Shown here: positions 48,281-57,070 of the stretch, piece by piece | Position numbering within the stretch: the stretch's first letter is position 1 | Layout: every line of letters starts with the position of its first letter | From: Paenibacillus antibioticophila | GTDB taxonomy: Bacteria > Bacillota > Bacilli > Paenibacillales > Paenibacillaceae | Assembly: GCF_000455265.1 (NCBI RefSeq) | Contig: NZ_HG005139.1 | Location: 2,325,480 to 2,389,479, forward strand | Length of the DNA stretch: 64,000 bases | Direction: 5' to 3' | Program-made: the position numbers and the translations under genes | The notes under the pieces: model-generated | What the model saw: only the letters and a program-made list of their open reading frames with translations | Databases searched by the model: none | Told to the model about the DNA's origin: nothing

Positions 48281-50713
48281 TTACAGCTGATTGCTCATTT
48301 CCAGGCGATTGTACAGCTTCTCTCGATGCTCGGTATCATTCAGCATCTTCTTCCAAGGGTCTTCTACCTGCTGCAGTGCGAACTCGATTCGTTCCATCAA
48401 TGCCTTCCGGTTCTCGTGATCATCAACGACATTCGCTTTAATCGCATCTAATCCGATCCGTTCCACCCATTCCGAGGTTCTCTCTAGGTAATTGCCGCTC
48501 TCACGATAGTACTGCATAATTGCGCCAACAATTTCGATCAGCTCATCATCCGTCTTCACCTTGCAGAGCGGATCTGCAAGACGTGCCTTGATACCACCGT
48601 TCCCGCCGACAAAAATCTCCCATCCGCCATCATTTCCGACGATCCCGATATCCTTCGTGCACGATTCCGCACAGTTCCGCGGACAGCCGTTAACTGCCAG
48701 CTTGAATTTGGCCGGGAAATCAAGCCGTTCGAACTTACGCTCCAGAATCGCGCCCATCCCCATGGAATCCTGAGTTCCAAAGCGGCAGAACTGCGAGCCT
48801 ACGCAGGTTTTTACCGTACGGAGCGACTTGGCATAGGCATAACCGGAGGGCATATCCAGCTCTTCCCATACCTTAGGCAGGTCTTCCTTCTTCACGCCGA
48901 TCAGATCAAGACGCTGACCGCCGGTTACCTTGACAACCTTCACATCATACTTCAACGATACGTCTGCAATGCGCTTGAGTTCCTCCGGCGTTGTAACTCC
49001 GCCATACATCCGCGGCACGACTGTATACGTTCCGTCCTTCTGGATATTGGCCGCCATCCGCTCGTTAACAAAACGGGATGGTTTCTCGTCCTCATGGGTG
49101 TCAGGATGCAGCATTCCAAGGTAGTAGTTCAGTGCCGGACGGCATTTCGAGCAACCCTCCGGTTGGCTCCATCCAAGGACGTTCATGACTTCCTTCGTCG
49201 TCTGCAGACCCTTCTCCTGAATCTCTGCTACGATTTCATCCCGGCTGAGGGTGGTGCAGCCGCAGATGCCCTGCTTGGCAGCCGCAGTAAAGCCGTCGCC
49301 AAGCACATACTGTAAAATCTGCTCTACAACGGGCTTACAGCCTCCGCAAGAACGGGTCGCCCCGGTACAAGCCTTGATTTCGTCGACAGTAGTCAAGCCT
49401 TGATTGGTAATGACATCTACAATCGTTCCTTTGGTTACCCCATTACAGCCGCAGACGATCTCTTCATCCGGCATGGTCTCAACAGCAGCTGTCTTCTTTC
49501 CGCCTCCGCTGCAACCTGTACCCATCAGAGAAGCATACAGCTCGTCGGTCATCTCTGCTTTGTTCTTCACCAGCTTCTGAAGCTCATTTGCATCATCGAT
49601 ATCACCGAACAATACTGCGCCTACGATGATACCGTCCTGCAGCAGGATTTTCTTGTAGGTGCGTTTCCAGTCATCTTTATTGGAAATGACCGTATGCTCC
49701 GGTCCATCGATAAATACGCCGGTAGAAAATACATCGACACCTGATATTTTCAGCTTCGTGGACATGACGGACCCCTCATATGGGGCGGTATCCACTCCAC
49801 AGATATGCTTAGCAAGAATAGAGCCTTGTTCAAATAGCGGCGCTACCAGGCCGTAACAGGTTCCCCGGTGCTCCGTGCATTCACCTACGGAATAGACGCC
49901 TTCCATCGAAGTCTGCATATAGTCATTCACTATGATCCCCCGATTGACGGCGATGCCGCTTTCCCGGGCTACAGCCACATTCGGCTTGATACCGACTGCC
50001 ATCACGACGAACTCCGCTTCCAGCACCGTATCGTCGGCAAAACGCAATCCGCTGACCCGGGTATCCCCCAGAAGCTCGGACGTTTGCGCGCCCATTTTAA
50101 ATTTAATGCCTTGACGCTCCAGCTCTCCCTTCAACATGGATGCGGCCTGGTGATCAAGCTGACGCTCCATCAAGTCCTCCATCAGGTGAACCACCGTGAC
50201 GTCCATTCCCAATTGAACCAGACCCTTTGCCGCCTCCAGTCCCAGCAAGCCCCCGCCGATGACAGCTGCTTTACGGTAAGTTTTCGCCGCTTCCAGCATC
50301 TGATTACAGTCCGCGATATCCCGGAAGCCGACAACACCTTCCTTGTCGCTGCCTGGGATTGGCAGAATGAATGAATTCGAGCCTGTTGCGATCAACACCT
50401 TATCATAAGGAACTCTCATGCCCTGCTCGGTTACGACTTCCTTACTCTGCTCATCGATTCTGGATACAGCCGTACCCATATGGAGCTTAATCCCGTTATC
50501 TTCATACCACTGCAGATCATTCAGGACGATATCGTCGATGGTCTTGCTTCCTTCAAGCACATAGGACAGCATGATCCGGTTATAGTTCGGGTGAGGCTCG
50601 CTCCCAAAGACAGTAATATCGAATTTCGTAGTCAACTTTAAAATTTGCTCCACGGTGCTGATTCCGGCCATCCCGTTTCCAATTACCACCAGTTTCTCTT
50701 TTGCTGCGTTCAT
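48281..50713 (-). CDS. nirB: Nitrite reductase (NADH) large subunit
   Basis: Reduces nitrite to ammonium with NADH. The 810 aa protein has an N-terminal FAD/NAD oxidoreductase (VVIGNGMAGIS...), a BFD-like 2Fe-2S domain (CGCNGVTKG and CGGCKP, about 420-480) and a second Cys-rich segment (GICGCTTLSR). The C-terminal sulfite/nitrite reductase part carries the siroheme-4Fe-4S ligands CVGSQFCRFG and CPRNCAESC. First gene of nirB-nirD-nirC, with an exact Fnr box 93-108 bases upstream. No siroheme synthesis genes are in the window. Whether it serves fermentation or assimilation is inferred from the Fnr box to be anaerobic. Confidence 0.96.
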   Translation of the reverse strand: MNAAKEKLVVIGNGMAGISTVEQILKLTTKFDITVFGSEPHPNYNRIMLSYVLEGSKTIDDIVLNDLQWYEDNGIKLHMGTAVSRIDEQSKEVVTEQGMRVPYDKVLIATGSNSFILPIPGSDKEGVVGFRDIADCNQMLEAAKTYRKAAVIGGGLLGLEAAKGLVQLGMDVTVVHLMEDLMERQLDHQAASMLKGELERQGIKFKMGAQTSELLGDTRVSGLRFADDTVLEAEFVVMAVGIKPNVAVARESGIAVNRGIIVNDYMQTSMEGVYSVGECTEHRGTCYGLVAPLFEQGSILAKHICGVDTAPYEGSVMSTKLKISGVDVFSTGVFIDGPEHTVISNKDDWKRTYKKILLQDGIIVGAVLFGDIDDANELQKLVKNKAEMTDELYASLMGTGCSGGGKKTAAVETMPDEEIVCGCNGVTKGTIVDVITNQGLTTVDEIKACTGATRSCGGCKPVVEQILQYVLGDGFTAAAKQGICGCTTLSRDEIVAEIQEKGLQTTKEVMNVLGWSQPEGCSKCRPALNYYLGMLHPDTHEDEKPSRFVNERMAANIQKDGTYTVVPRMYGGVTTPEELKRIADVSLKYDVKVVKVTGGQRLDLIGVKKEDLPKVWEELDMPSGYAYAKSLRTVKTCVGSQFCRFGTQDSMGMGAILERKFERLDFPAKFKLAVNGCPRNCAESCTKDIGIVGNDGGWEIFVGGNGGIKARLADPLCKVKTDDELIEIVGAIMQYYRESGNYLERTSEWVERIGLDAIKANVVDDHENRKALMERIEFALQQVEDPWKKMLNDTEHREKLYNRLEMSNQL

Positions 50714-50805
50714 CGTAGAACTACCTCCTCAACCTCGTTGTTCTCTATTGGAGCTCCGCTCCTTCAGATTACATACAAATTATACATTTGAAATTTTAAA
50801 TTAAT

Positions 50806-50821
50806 TGTGATATTTTTCACA
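50806..50821. promoter_or_regulatory. Fnr box upstream of nirB
   Basis: TGTGATATTTTTCACA, an exact TGTGA-N6-TCACA palindrome. A TATAAT -10 hexamer for nirB lies at 50779-50784 on the minus strand, with its centre 32 bases from the box centre. That places the box at about -41, the class II position. Confidence 0.9.
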
Positions 50822-50914
50822 TTTCAAGTGTATAATTTCACAATCCCTTTATTTAGTTTGCGGGATGGACAAATTAATGTTTGTGCGTGGAGTCACAATA
50901 AATATGTCAAAAAT

Positions 50915-50954
50915 GAAAAAAGACTTTCCGCAAGCGCTAGCTTACGGAAAGTCT
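50915..50954 (-). terminator. Terminator after the flavoprotein gene
   Basis: GACTTTCCGTAAGC pairs with GCTTGCGGAAAGTC and is followed on the minus strand by TTTTTTC. Confidence 0.9.
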
Positions 50955-50965
50955 GGCACGTACTT

Positions 50966-51535
50966 TTATGATTTCAGTATATCGTGATCTACGTAGCGTT
51001 CGCCGTTCAATTCACTCAACAGCTCAATCGCCACCTTGGCTCCGTCTCCGGCTGTAATAATCGTGTGAACGCTTACGCCGGCAAGCGTGCCTGCAACCCA
51101 GACCCGAGGGTTGCTCGTTCTCCCGTAACCGTCGGTCTCTACCACCGCTTTAATGCGCGGCTCGCGGCCCTCTTTCAGCCCCAGACCGATCGAAGCCGCC
51201 AACTCTGTCAATGCACCCGTAGCCAGGATGACATGAGAGGCCTCGTAGCTTCTTCCGGATTCCGTCTTCACGGTCACCTTGGAGCCTCCGTTCGTATCGA
51301 CAACGGTCACTTTCTCTTCAATGAACTTTGCCCCCGCCTTCTGAGCCTGCTCCCGGCCGATCTTCAGCAAATCCGGACCGCTGATATCCTTGGCTCCATA
51401 GTGGTTCTCAATCCAGGCCCGCTTTGTCATGCTGGCATTGCTGTCGAGCACCAAGGTTTCTTTGCCCGCCTTGGCCAGAAACAACGCCGCGCTTGAACCT
51501 GCAGGTCCCGCTCCGATTACGATTACCTCAGCCAC
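50966..51535 (-). CDS. Small FAD-dependent oxidoreductase, thioredoxin-reductase-like
   Basis: A 189 aa protein made of only one Rossmann domain: VIVIGAGPAGSSAALFLAKAG at the N-terminus and GRTSNPRVWVAGTLAGVSVHT near the end. There is no NADPH domain and no CXXC redox pair. It is unlikely to be a thioredoxin reductase; a flavin reductase or redox-sensing partner is possible. GTG 51535 (AGTAGGTG upstream) is preferred over ATG 51553. It follows the HxlR regulator gene by about 60 bases and ends in a strong terminator. Confidence 0.8.
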   Translation of the reverse strand: MAEVIVIGAGPAGSSAALFLAKAGKETLVLDSNASMTKRAWIENHYGAKDISGPDLLKIGREQAQKAGAKFIEEKVTVVDTNGGSKVTVKTESGRSYEASHVILATGALTELAASIGLGLKEGREPRIKAVVETDGYGRTSNPRVWVAGTLAGVSVHTIITAGDGAKVAIELLSELNGERYVDHDILKS

Positions 51536-51597
51536 AAGTACACCTACTTTCATTATATTTCGTGCCGCTTCGCCACACGAATACGGCACGTCACAGC

Positions 51598-51915
51598 TTA
51601 CTCAATCCACTGCTCTGCCCAGCACTGTACTTGCTCCATGACTGGATTCAGCGCTCTTCCCTTTTCTGTAAGCTCATACTCAATTCTTACGGGAGTTTCC
51701 GGATAAACATGCCTAATAACAATTCCTTCGGTCTCCAAATCTTTCATACGCTCGGACAACATCTTGTCGCTCATCGCTGGAATCCCGTTAGAGATGTCCT
51801 TGAACCGCTTCGGGCCGCTAAGCAAGGTGCGGATAATCAGGCCATTCCAGCGTTTACCCAAAATTACGAAAGCGGATTCAAACCGGGGACACATCGCCGT
51901 ATGATGCTCTTCCAT
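51598..51915 (-). CDS. HxlR-family winged-helix regulator
   Basis: A 105 aa HxlR/MarR-like regulator: GKRWNGLIIRTLLSGPKRFKDISNGIPAMSDKMLSERM spans the winged helix, starting CPRFESAF with a single cysteine near residue 9. HxlR proteins often sense electrophiles or oxidants through such a cysteine. It is upstream of the flavoprotein gene on the same strand and probably controls it. Confidence 0.9.
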   Translation of the reverse strand: MEEHHTAMCPRFESAFVILGKRWNGLIIRTLLSGPKRFKDISNGIPAMSDKMLSERMKDLETEGIVIRHVYPETPVRIEYELTEKGRALNPVMEQVQCWAEQWIE

Positions 51916-52067
51916 GTTAATCTCACCTCATACTTTCTACATAGCCGGTTAATAACTTACGAATCGTTAGTATATTTCATAGTACCACAATTTATGCGGA
52001 ATGCATACAGGTGAATCCCTTTTTAACCGCTCCAGTATTTGTTATTATACCCGATTCATCCGCACAT

Positions 52068-52095
52068 GAAAAAGCGGCTGCGAAAGGCAGCCGCC
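52068..52095 (-). terminator. Terminator of the sugar isomerase operon
   Basis: GGCGGCTGCCTTTCGCAGCCGC followed on the minus strand by TTTTTCATG, 28 bases after the last operon gene. Confidence 0.92.
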
Positions 52096-52122
52096 AAGAT
52101 CCAAATGAAGAAATAGAACGTA

Positions 52123-53091
52123 TTAGACCCACCACATCTCCGCAGCGGAGTCTTCAATCATAATCTGCTGCAGATTCTTAACAGCCTTCGAGAAGCCTTC
52201 CTCAATCGACATCAGGCCGTCTTCATGCTCAATGCTCACGACATAGTCATAGCCATAGAGACGAAGCGCGCTGATCATGTCCGCCCAGGTCTTCAGATCA
52301 TGACCATAGCCGACCGTACGGAACTGCCATGCGCGGTCCTGCATCAAGGTATAGGACTGCATGTCCGTGATTCCATGACGATGCACATTGACCGGGTCAA
52401 TCGTCGTATCCTTGGCATGGAAATGATGAATCGCGCCCGCCCGGCCCAAGATAGAGATCGCCTGAACCGGATCGATGCCTTGCCACCACATATGGCTTGG
52501 GTCCAGGTTCGCTCCGATGACTTCACCTGCCGCTTCGCGCAGACGAAGCAGTGTTCCCGGCGTATGTACCGAGAAGCCCCCATGCAGTTCCAGACCAATC
52601 TTAACGTGGTGGTCTGCCGCATATTTTCCCCATTCTGTCCAGTAAGGGATCACTTTGTTCGTCCATTGCCAGTCCAGAATTTCCTGGTAATCATTCGGCC
52701 ACGGCGCTACAGGCCAGTTCGGATATTTGGCATCCTCATGATCTCCCGGGCAACCCGAGAACGTATTCACCACCGGAACCTCCAGCAGCTCGGCGAGTTG
52801 CACCGTCTTTACAAAGGTATCATGAAAGCCTTGAGCGATATGCTTCTGAGGATGGAGCGGATTACCGTGGCAGCTCAATGCACTGATCGTCAAGCCGCGA
52901 GCTTCAACGGCCTTCTTGAAGTTCTCACGCGCTGTCTTGCTCTCCAGCAGCTCATCCGGCTTGCAATGCGCATCCCCTGGATACGCTCCAGTCCCGATCT
53001 CTACAGCCTTAACTCCTTTGGATGCAACCAGGTCCAGCGCTTCCTCCAGCGGCCGGCCTCCGAATAGAACCAGAAATATGCCTAATTTCAT
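52123..53091 (-). CDS. Sugar phosphate isomerase/epimerase (322 aa)
   Basis: An AP-endonuclease-2-fold TIM barrel of the IolE/xylose-isomerase-like group, opening MKLGIFLVLFGGRPLEEALDLV. The usual metal ligands appear in GLELHGGFSVHTPG (Glu), GANLDPSHMWWQGID (Asp, His) and HFHAKDT (His). It is the last gene of a three-gene operon with a Gfo/Idh/MocA dehydrogenase and a second isomerase, so it probably acts in inositol or sugar-acid catabolism. Substrate not identifiable. AGGAGG lies upstream of the ATG. Confidence 0.9.
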   Translation of the reverse strand: MKLGIFLVLFGGRPLEEALDLVASKGVKAVEIGTGAYPGDAHCKPDELLESKTARENFKKAVEARGLTISALSCHGNPLHPQKHIAQGFHDTFVKTVQLAELLEVPVVNTFSGCPGDHEDAKYPNWPVAPWPNDYQEILDWQWTNKVIPYWTEWGKYAADHHVKIGLELHGGFSVHTPGTLLRLREAAGEVIGANLDPSHMWWQGIDPVQAISILGRAGAIHHFHAKDTTIDPVNVHRHGITDMQSYTLMQDRAWQFRTVGYGHDLKTWADMISALRLYGYDYVVSIEHEDGLMSIEEGFSKAVKNLQQIMIEDSAAEMWWV

Positions 53092-53126
53092 TTCAATAGC
53101 CTCCTGTCATTTGCGTGTCCGCCGAA

Positions 53127-54209
53127 TTAATCAAAATATACGGTCTTGCCCGTTCTTGCCGATTCATAGATCGCTTCCAGAATTTCAGTAACGACCAATG
53201 CTTGCTCCGGCTTCACGAGCGGCTCTTTATCTTCCAGAATGGCTTGAACCCAGGATCTGGCTTCCCGCAAGGAATCGGTCTCCTGCTCGCCGCTGAAGAA
53301 GGCCACGCCTCCGCTGCCGAAGTCTACCTTCGTCTCATACAGGCGGCTCATTCTTTCGCCATTCAGGCGAAGACCGTCATTCATGTCTGCTCCGCCTTCG
53401 GTTCCGCAAAGCAGTGTTCTTGCTTCGCCAAAATCAATGACATTCAGCGCCCAGCTCGATTCAAGCGATATGGTCGCTCCATTCTTCATAGTAATGAAGC
53501 CGAAAGCGGAATCCTCAACCTTGAATTCCTCCGGATTCCAGGGACCGAAGGCATTGGCTGCATTTTCGCGGCCGCCCAGCTTGTGGAAGACTGAACCGGT
53601 AACGCTCTTTGGCTCATAATTGTCCATAAGCCAAAGTGTCAGATCAAGGGCATGGGTGCCGATATCGATCAACGGACCTCCGCCTTGCTTCTCTTCATCA
53701 AGGAATACGCCCCAGGTAGGTACTGCACGACGTCTGAGCGCAAGCGCCTTCCCGTAGTAAATGTCTCCGAGCTCTCCTTGCTCGCACAGCTGCTTCAGAT
53801 ACAAGCTGTCGCTGCGGAAACGGTTCTGGTAAGCGATGCTGAGCTTTTTGCCGGTACGCTTCGCCGCATCCAGCATTTGTCTCGCCTGCTCGGCGGTCTT
53901 GGCCATCGGCTTCTCACACATGACATGTCTGCCGGACTCCAGAGAGGCTACCGTAATTTCCGCATGGGAATCATTCGGAGTGCACACATGGACAACCTCG
54001 ACATCCGTCTCGCTAAGCAACTTGCGGAAGTCCGTATATACTTTAGCTTCTGCTGTTCCGAATTCCTTTGCGGCTTTCTCCGCACGCTCTTCAACGATAT
54101 CGCAGAATGCAACCAATTCTACCTCTTCAAGCTTCGCCAAAGCCGGCAAATGCTTGTTATTAGCAATCCCTCCACAACCCACAACCGCTACCTTCAACTT
54201 CTTAGACAT
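53127..54209 (-). CDS. Gfo/Idh/MocA family oxidoreductase
   Basis: An NAD(P)-dependent sugar or inositol dehydrogenase, 360 aa. The Rossmann fold opens KVAVVGCGGIANNKHLPAL; the EKPMAKT catalytic motif lies near residue 95; the C-terminal substrate domain contains GGPLIDIGTHALDL. The start overlaps the end of the upstream isomerase gene by eight bases (ATGTCTAA), a sign of coupling. GGGGGG lies upstream. The product of one partner may be the substrate of the other. Confidence 0.93.
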   Translation of the reverse strand: MSKKLKVAVVGCGGIANNKHLPALAKLEEVELVAFCDIVEERAEKAAKEFGTAEAKVYTDFRKLLSETDVEVVHVCTPNDSHAEITVASLESGRHVMCEKPMAKTAEQARQMLDAAKRTGKKLSIAYQNRFRSDSLYLKQLCEQGELGDIYYGKALALRRRAVPTWGVFLDEEKQGGGPLIDIGTHALDLTLWLMDNYEPKSVTGSVFHKLGGRENAANAFGPWNPEEFKVEDSAFGFITMKNGATISLESSWALNVIDFGEARTLLCGTEGGADMNDGLRLNGERMSRLYETKVDFGSGGVAFFSGEQETDSLREARSWVQAILEDKEPLVKPEQALVVTEILEAIYESARTGKTVYFD

Positions 54210-54972
54210 GAATGTTCCCCCCGTTATTCGCATAATTGCGTATCCATTTCATACTTTCTTCAATACAGTCGAGCGGATTGCCGGCACAGTAATCCTGCTC
54301 AACCACCAGCCAGGTTGCTCCCGCTTGGATTGCGGCATCCGCAATCGCCTTAATATCGACTTCGCCATGCCCCAGCTCTACCGTCTCGGCCGAGCCATCC
54401 TCGCGCTTCGCCATATCCTTCCAGTGAACCAGCGGCAGACGATCCGCATACTTGGTTATATAAGCAACCGGATCAAGCCCTGCATAATGAACCCAGCAGC
54501 TATCAAGCTCCATTTGCAGACGTTCTGCAGGCAGCTTCGAGAACATTACGTCCAATACAGGCTGGCCATCCAGATGCTGTGTAAGCTCGAATTCATGATT
54601 ATGATAGCAGAAGGTAACCCCCGCATCCGCACAGCGTTGACCGATCTTATCCATATCCTCAAAAATGTCATGCCAGCGATGACGATCTTCCTCTCCCAAG
54701 TAAGGCATGATCAATGTAGTGTTGCCGATCGCTTTATTAAACGCAATCTCCTCATCAAGCGCATCGCGCAATCTAACAAAAGGTGTATGCGCTCCCAAAG
54801 CAATCAAACCGGTTTCATCTAGAATAGCCTTGACCTGCTCGGCTGTCCGGCCGAAGTATCCCGCAAATTCCACCCCTTGATATCCCAGTGCTGCAATCTT
54901 GCGCAAGGTTCCTTCAAAATCCTGTTCCATGGCATCGCGAACTGTATAAAGCTGAAGACCAACTTGTGTCAA
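54202..54972 (-). CDS. Sugar phosphate isomerase/epimerase (256 aa)
   Basis: A TIM-barrel isomerase (QVGLQLYTVRDAMEQDFEGT) with conserved metal ligands in FCYHNHEFE and MELDSCWVHYAGLDP. First gene of the isomerase-dehydrogenase operon. TTG 54972 has GAGGTG six bases upstream and is preferred to a GTG at 54981. The AraC-type gene is divergent, about 145 bases away. Confidence 0.92.
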   Translation of the reverse strand: MTQVGLQLYTVRDAMEQDFEGTLRKIAALGYQGVEFAGYFGRTAEQVKAILDETGLIALGAHTPFVRLRDALDEEIAFNKAIGNTTLIMPYLGEEDRHRWHDIFEDMDKIGQRCADAGVTFCYHNHEFELTQHLDGQPVLDVMFSKLPAERLQMELDSCWVHYAGLDPVAYITKYADRLPLVHWKDMAKREDGSAETVELGHGEVDIKAIADAAIQAGATWLVVEQDYCAGNPLDCIEESMKWIRNYANNGGNIHV

Positions 54973-55116
54973 AATTATCACCTCAATCTTTTATTAAACG
55001 AATTGATCAATTCTTCTACATGGTATTCCAAATTGCTTTACAGTAAAATGAATAATATGATTGAAACATGAACAATCTGGTCATTATTTTTTTTAGCACT
55101 TGGGAGAGTGGCATTT

Positions 55117-55950
55117 TTGGACAATAAAAAACTGCAAATTCTGACCGCTGGCTATTCTCTTCACAGCAAGCCGTTTCATATTTTCCAGCCGGAAGGGCTG
55201 GAGAATTATCTAATACGACTGCAGACTACAGGCCGCTGCCGCACCCGTATTGAAGGGAAGCTGGAGCGGCTGGAGCCCGGCGACCTGCTGCTTGTCGCCC
55301 CCGGACAGCCCTACGAGCTGCGGATTGAAGGCGAGCCTGCCATCGGCGCTCAGTCACAGGGACCTCCGTTAATTAACAGCGGAGACTATCATATCTTCCC
55401 TTCAGGGGAATGGATTGAGGAGTGGTGGCAGAAACAGCCCCGTCCCCGCATTATCCGGCTTCCGCTGTCAGAGGGGGTTGTCGGGGCTTTCCGGCAAATT
55501 ATGCTGGAGCGGCAGCGAATCTCCAATCCTTCTCCTGAAATCGCAGAGTATTACTTAAAGATTCTGTGTACGGATATTGACCGGAATTTGCTCCAACAGC
55601 CAACCCGGACCTATCCCACTTATCTTGCCCACCGGATTAAGAATTATATTGAAGAGAATGCGGCTGAGCCGATTCGCCTGGAGGATGCGGCGGCCTATGC
55701 CGGTATTAGCGTCTCGCGGGCGGTGCATCTGTTTAAAGAAACATTCGACACCAGCATTATTCAGTACACGCTCGAGGTCCGCCTGAATATGGCGCGGGAA
55801 AGAATCATTTTCAGCCCGCTTAGCCTGGAGCATGTAGCGGAAAGCTCCGGCTTTCCAAACTACAATTATTTTCACCGGGTATTTCGGAAGCGGTTCGGGA
55901 TGTCGCCCAAACAATTCCGCCAGCATGCCCGCACGCCAGTGGAATCCTGA
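55117..55950 (+). CDS. AraC-family regulator
   Basis: A 277 aa regulator with an N-terminal cupin-like arabinose-binding domain (about 1-150) and a C-terminal two-HTH DNA-binding domain (about 180-272, AAAYAGISVSRAVHLFKET and HRVFRKRFGMSPKQFRQ). It is divergent from the isomerase operon and probably activates it. The TTG at 55117 is ten bases after GGGAG; a GTG at 55108 is only one base from that site. Confidence 0.9.
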   Translation: MDNKKLQILTAGYSLHSKPFHIFQPEGLENYLIRLQTTGRCRTRIEGKLERLEPGDLLLVAPGQPYELRIEGEPAIGAQSQGPPLINSGDYHIFPSGEWIEEWWQKQPRPRIIRLPLSEGVVGAFRQIMLERQRISNPSPEIAEYYLKILCTDIDRNLLQQPTRTYPTYLAHRIKNYIEENAAEPIRLEDAAAYAGISVSRAVHLFKETFDTSIIQYTLEVRLNMARERIIFSPLSLEHVAESSGFPNYNYFHRVFRKRFGMSPKQFRQHARTPVES

Positions 55951-55983
55951 CTTTGTCTGCGGAGTCTATGTTCCAAAAATAAG

Positions 55984-56017
55984 AAGAACCTTTCCCCGGA
56001 ATGGAGAAAGGTTCTTC
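55984..56017. terminator. Terminator between the AraC gene and terC
   Basis: AAGAACCTTTCC pairs with GGAGAAAGGTTCTT between convergent genes; only CCC and mixed bases follow, so termination may be modest. Confidence 0.7.
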
Positions 56018-56033
56018 CCTGTAACACGTATAA

Positions 56034-56741
56034 CTACAGCGGGAGGTTGCCTTGATTCAGCATTTGCTGAATTTCGCGCTCGCGCTCAAGCTTCTTCTTC
56101 ATTAAAAGTCCCAAGCCTACAACAAGAGCTATAATAACCATTTCAAATCCGTATTTGATCCAGCCGCTAGCGAACCAGTCAAGAATCAACGGCTCAGCAA
56201 CCAGCATTTTGGACGCCGTCCACGCCAGCACGGCCGCTCCGATCGTGATGACGACCGGGAAGCGCTCTGTCAGCTTCAGAATCATCGTGCTTCCCAGCAC
56301 CATAATCGGTATGGAAATGGCCAGACCAAATACCACCAGCAGAATGTCTTCATCCGCAGCGCCCGCAACCGCGAGTACATTATCCAAACCCATCATGGTA
56401 TCGGCAACGATAATCGTACCGATAGCCGCCCACATGCGGTCCCCGCTCTTAATATCATGACTTTTATCGTCAACCAGAAGCTTATAAGCAATCCAGATCA
56501 AAGCCAGTCCGCCGGCAAGCCGTAACCCCGGGAGCTTGAGCAGCTCCAGAACAAGCAGGGTCATGATCACCCGAACCACGATCGCCCCTATAGTTCCCCA
56601 TACAATAACCTTCTTCTGGTCCTCCTTTCGAACATTGCGCGCAGCAAGCCCGATTACAATCGCATTGTCACCTGCAAGCACAAGATCGATCAGAACGATG
56701 GATAGCAAGGCTGTCCAGAACTCCAACGTCAATAACTCCAT
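56034..56741 (-). CDS. TerC-family membrane protein (YkoY-like)
   Basis: A 235 aa TerC protein with seven predicted membrane segments and the acidic residues conserved in the family (DLVLAGDNAIVIGLA; DTMMGLDNVLAVAG). Bacillus TerC proteins such as YkoY export manganese or supply it to secreted proteins. A yybP-ykoY riboswitch directly upstream supports a manganese role. Confidence 0.93.
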   Translation of the reverse strand: MELLTLEFWTALLSIVLIDLVLAGDNAIVIGLAARNVRKEDQKKVIVWGTIGAIVVRVIMTLLVLELLKLPGLRLAGGLALIWIAYKLLVDDKSHDIKSGDRMWAAIGTIIVADTMMGLDNVLAVAGAADEDILLVVFGLAISIPIMVLGSTMILKLTERFPVVITIGAAVLAWTASKMLVAEPLILDWFASGWIKYGFEMVIIALVVGLGLLMKKKLEREREIQQMLNQGNLPL

Positions 56742-56783
56742 ATTCTCTCTCCTCTCCTACGATCCGGTTCCGGCTTTCGATAT

Positions 56784-56827
56784 GAAAAAATGCACCTTTG
56801 CTCGTTAAACCGGGCACAGGTGCATTT
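56784..56827 (-). terminator. Second leader terminator upstream of terC
   Basis: AAATGCACCTGTGC with GCAAAGGTGCATTTTTTC, a stem with a clear T-run, between the riboswitch and the terC start. Confidence 0.85.
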
Positions 56828-56842
56828 TATTTTATACAAAAT

Positions 56843-56883
56843 AAAAAGACCTTCACCCAATACTCGCATCAGGCAAAGGTCTC
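56843..56883 (-). terminator. Riboswitch-controlled terminator
   Basis: AGACCTT (the 3' side of riboswitch stem P1) can pair instead with AAGGTCT, followed by TTTTTATTTTG. Aptamer and terminator would be mutually exclusive, so metal binding would switch terC on. Confidence 0.75.
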
Positions 56884-56965
56884 GCTAACAACGACAGGTT
56901 GCCAATAAAGCCGGGGTGTGAACCCGTCATGACGACTTTATTGTAGTAAGCTACTCCCCTTTGGG
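56870..56965 (-). promoter_or_regulatory. yybP-ykoY (Mn2+) riboswitch
   Basis: On the minus strand: CAAAGGGGAGTAGCTTAC, then GTCGTCATGACGG, TTCACACCCCGGC, CAACCTGTCGTTGTTAGCGA and GACCTTTG. These are the hallmark segments of the yybP-ykoY class, including the P1 pairing CAAAGG/CCTTTG. The class senses Mn2+. It lies upstream of the terC gene, a classic target. Confidence 0.93.
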
Positions 56966-57070
56966 AACCATGCATATAAAATTCTTAGTAATTATAGCAT
57001 GGCCATGAAGAATACGCTAGATTTAATTAAGGGAAGACTTTGTATCATGGATGGGCGGAAAGGAGCCGTT

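Noticed and set aside
56999..57070. Longer N-terminus of the VTT-Msr protein
   Set aside because: The ATG at 57071 has an AAAGGAG site and begins a membrane helix; the extension does not.
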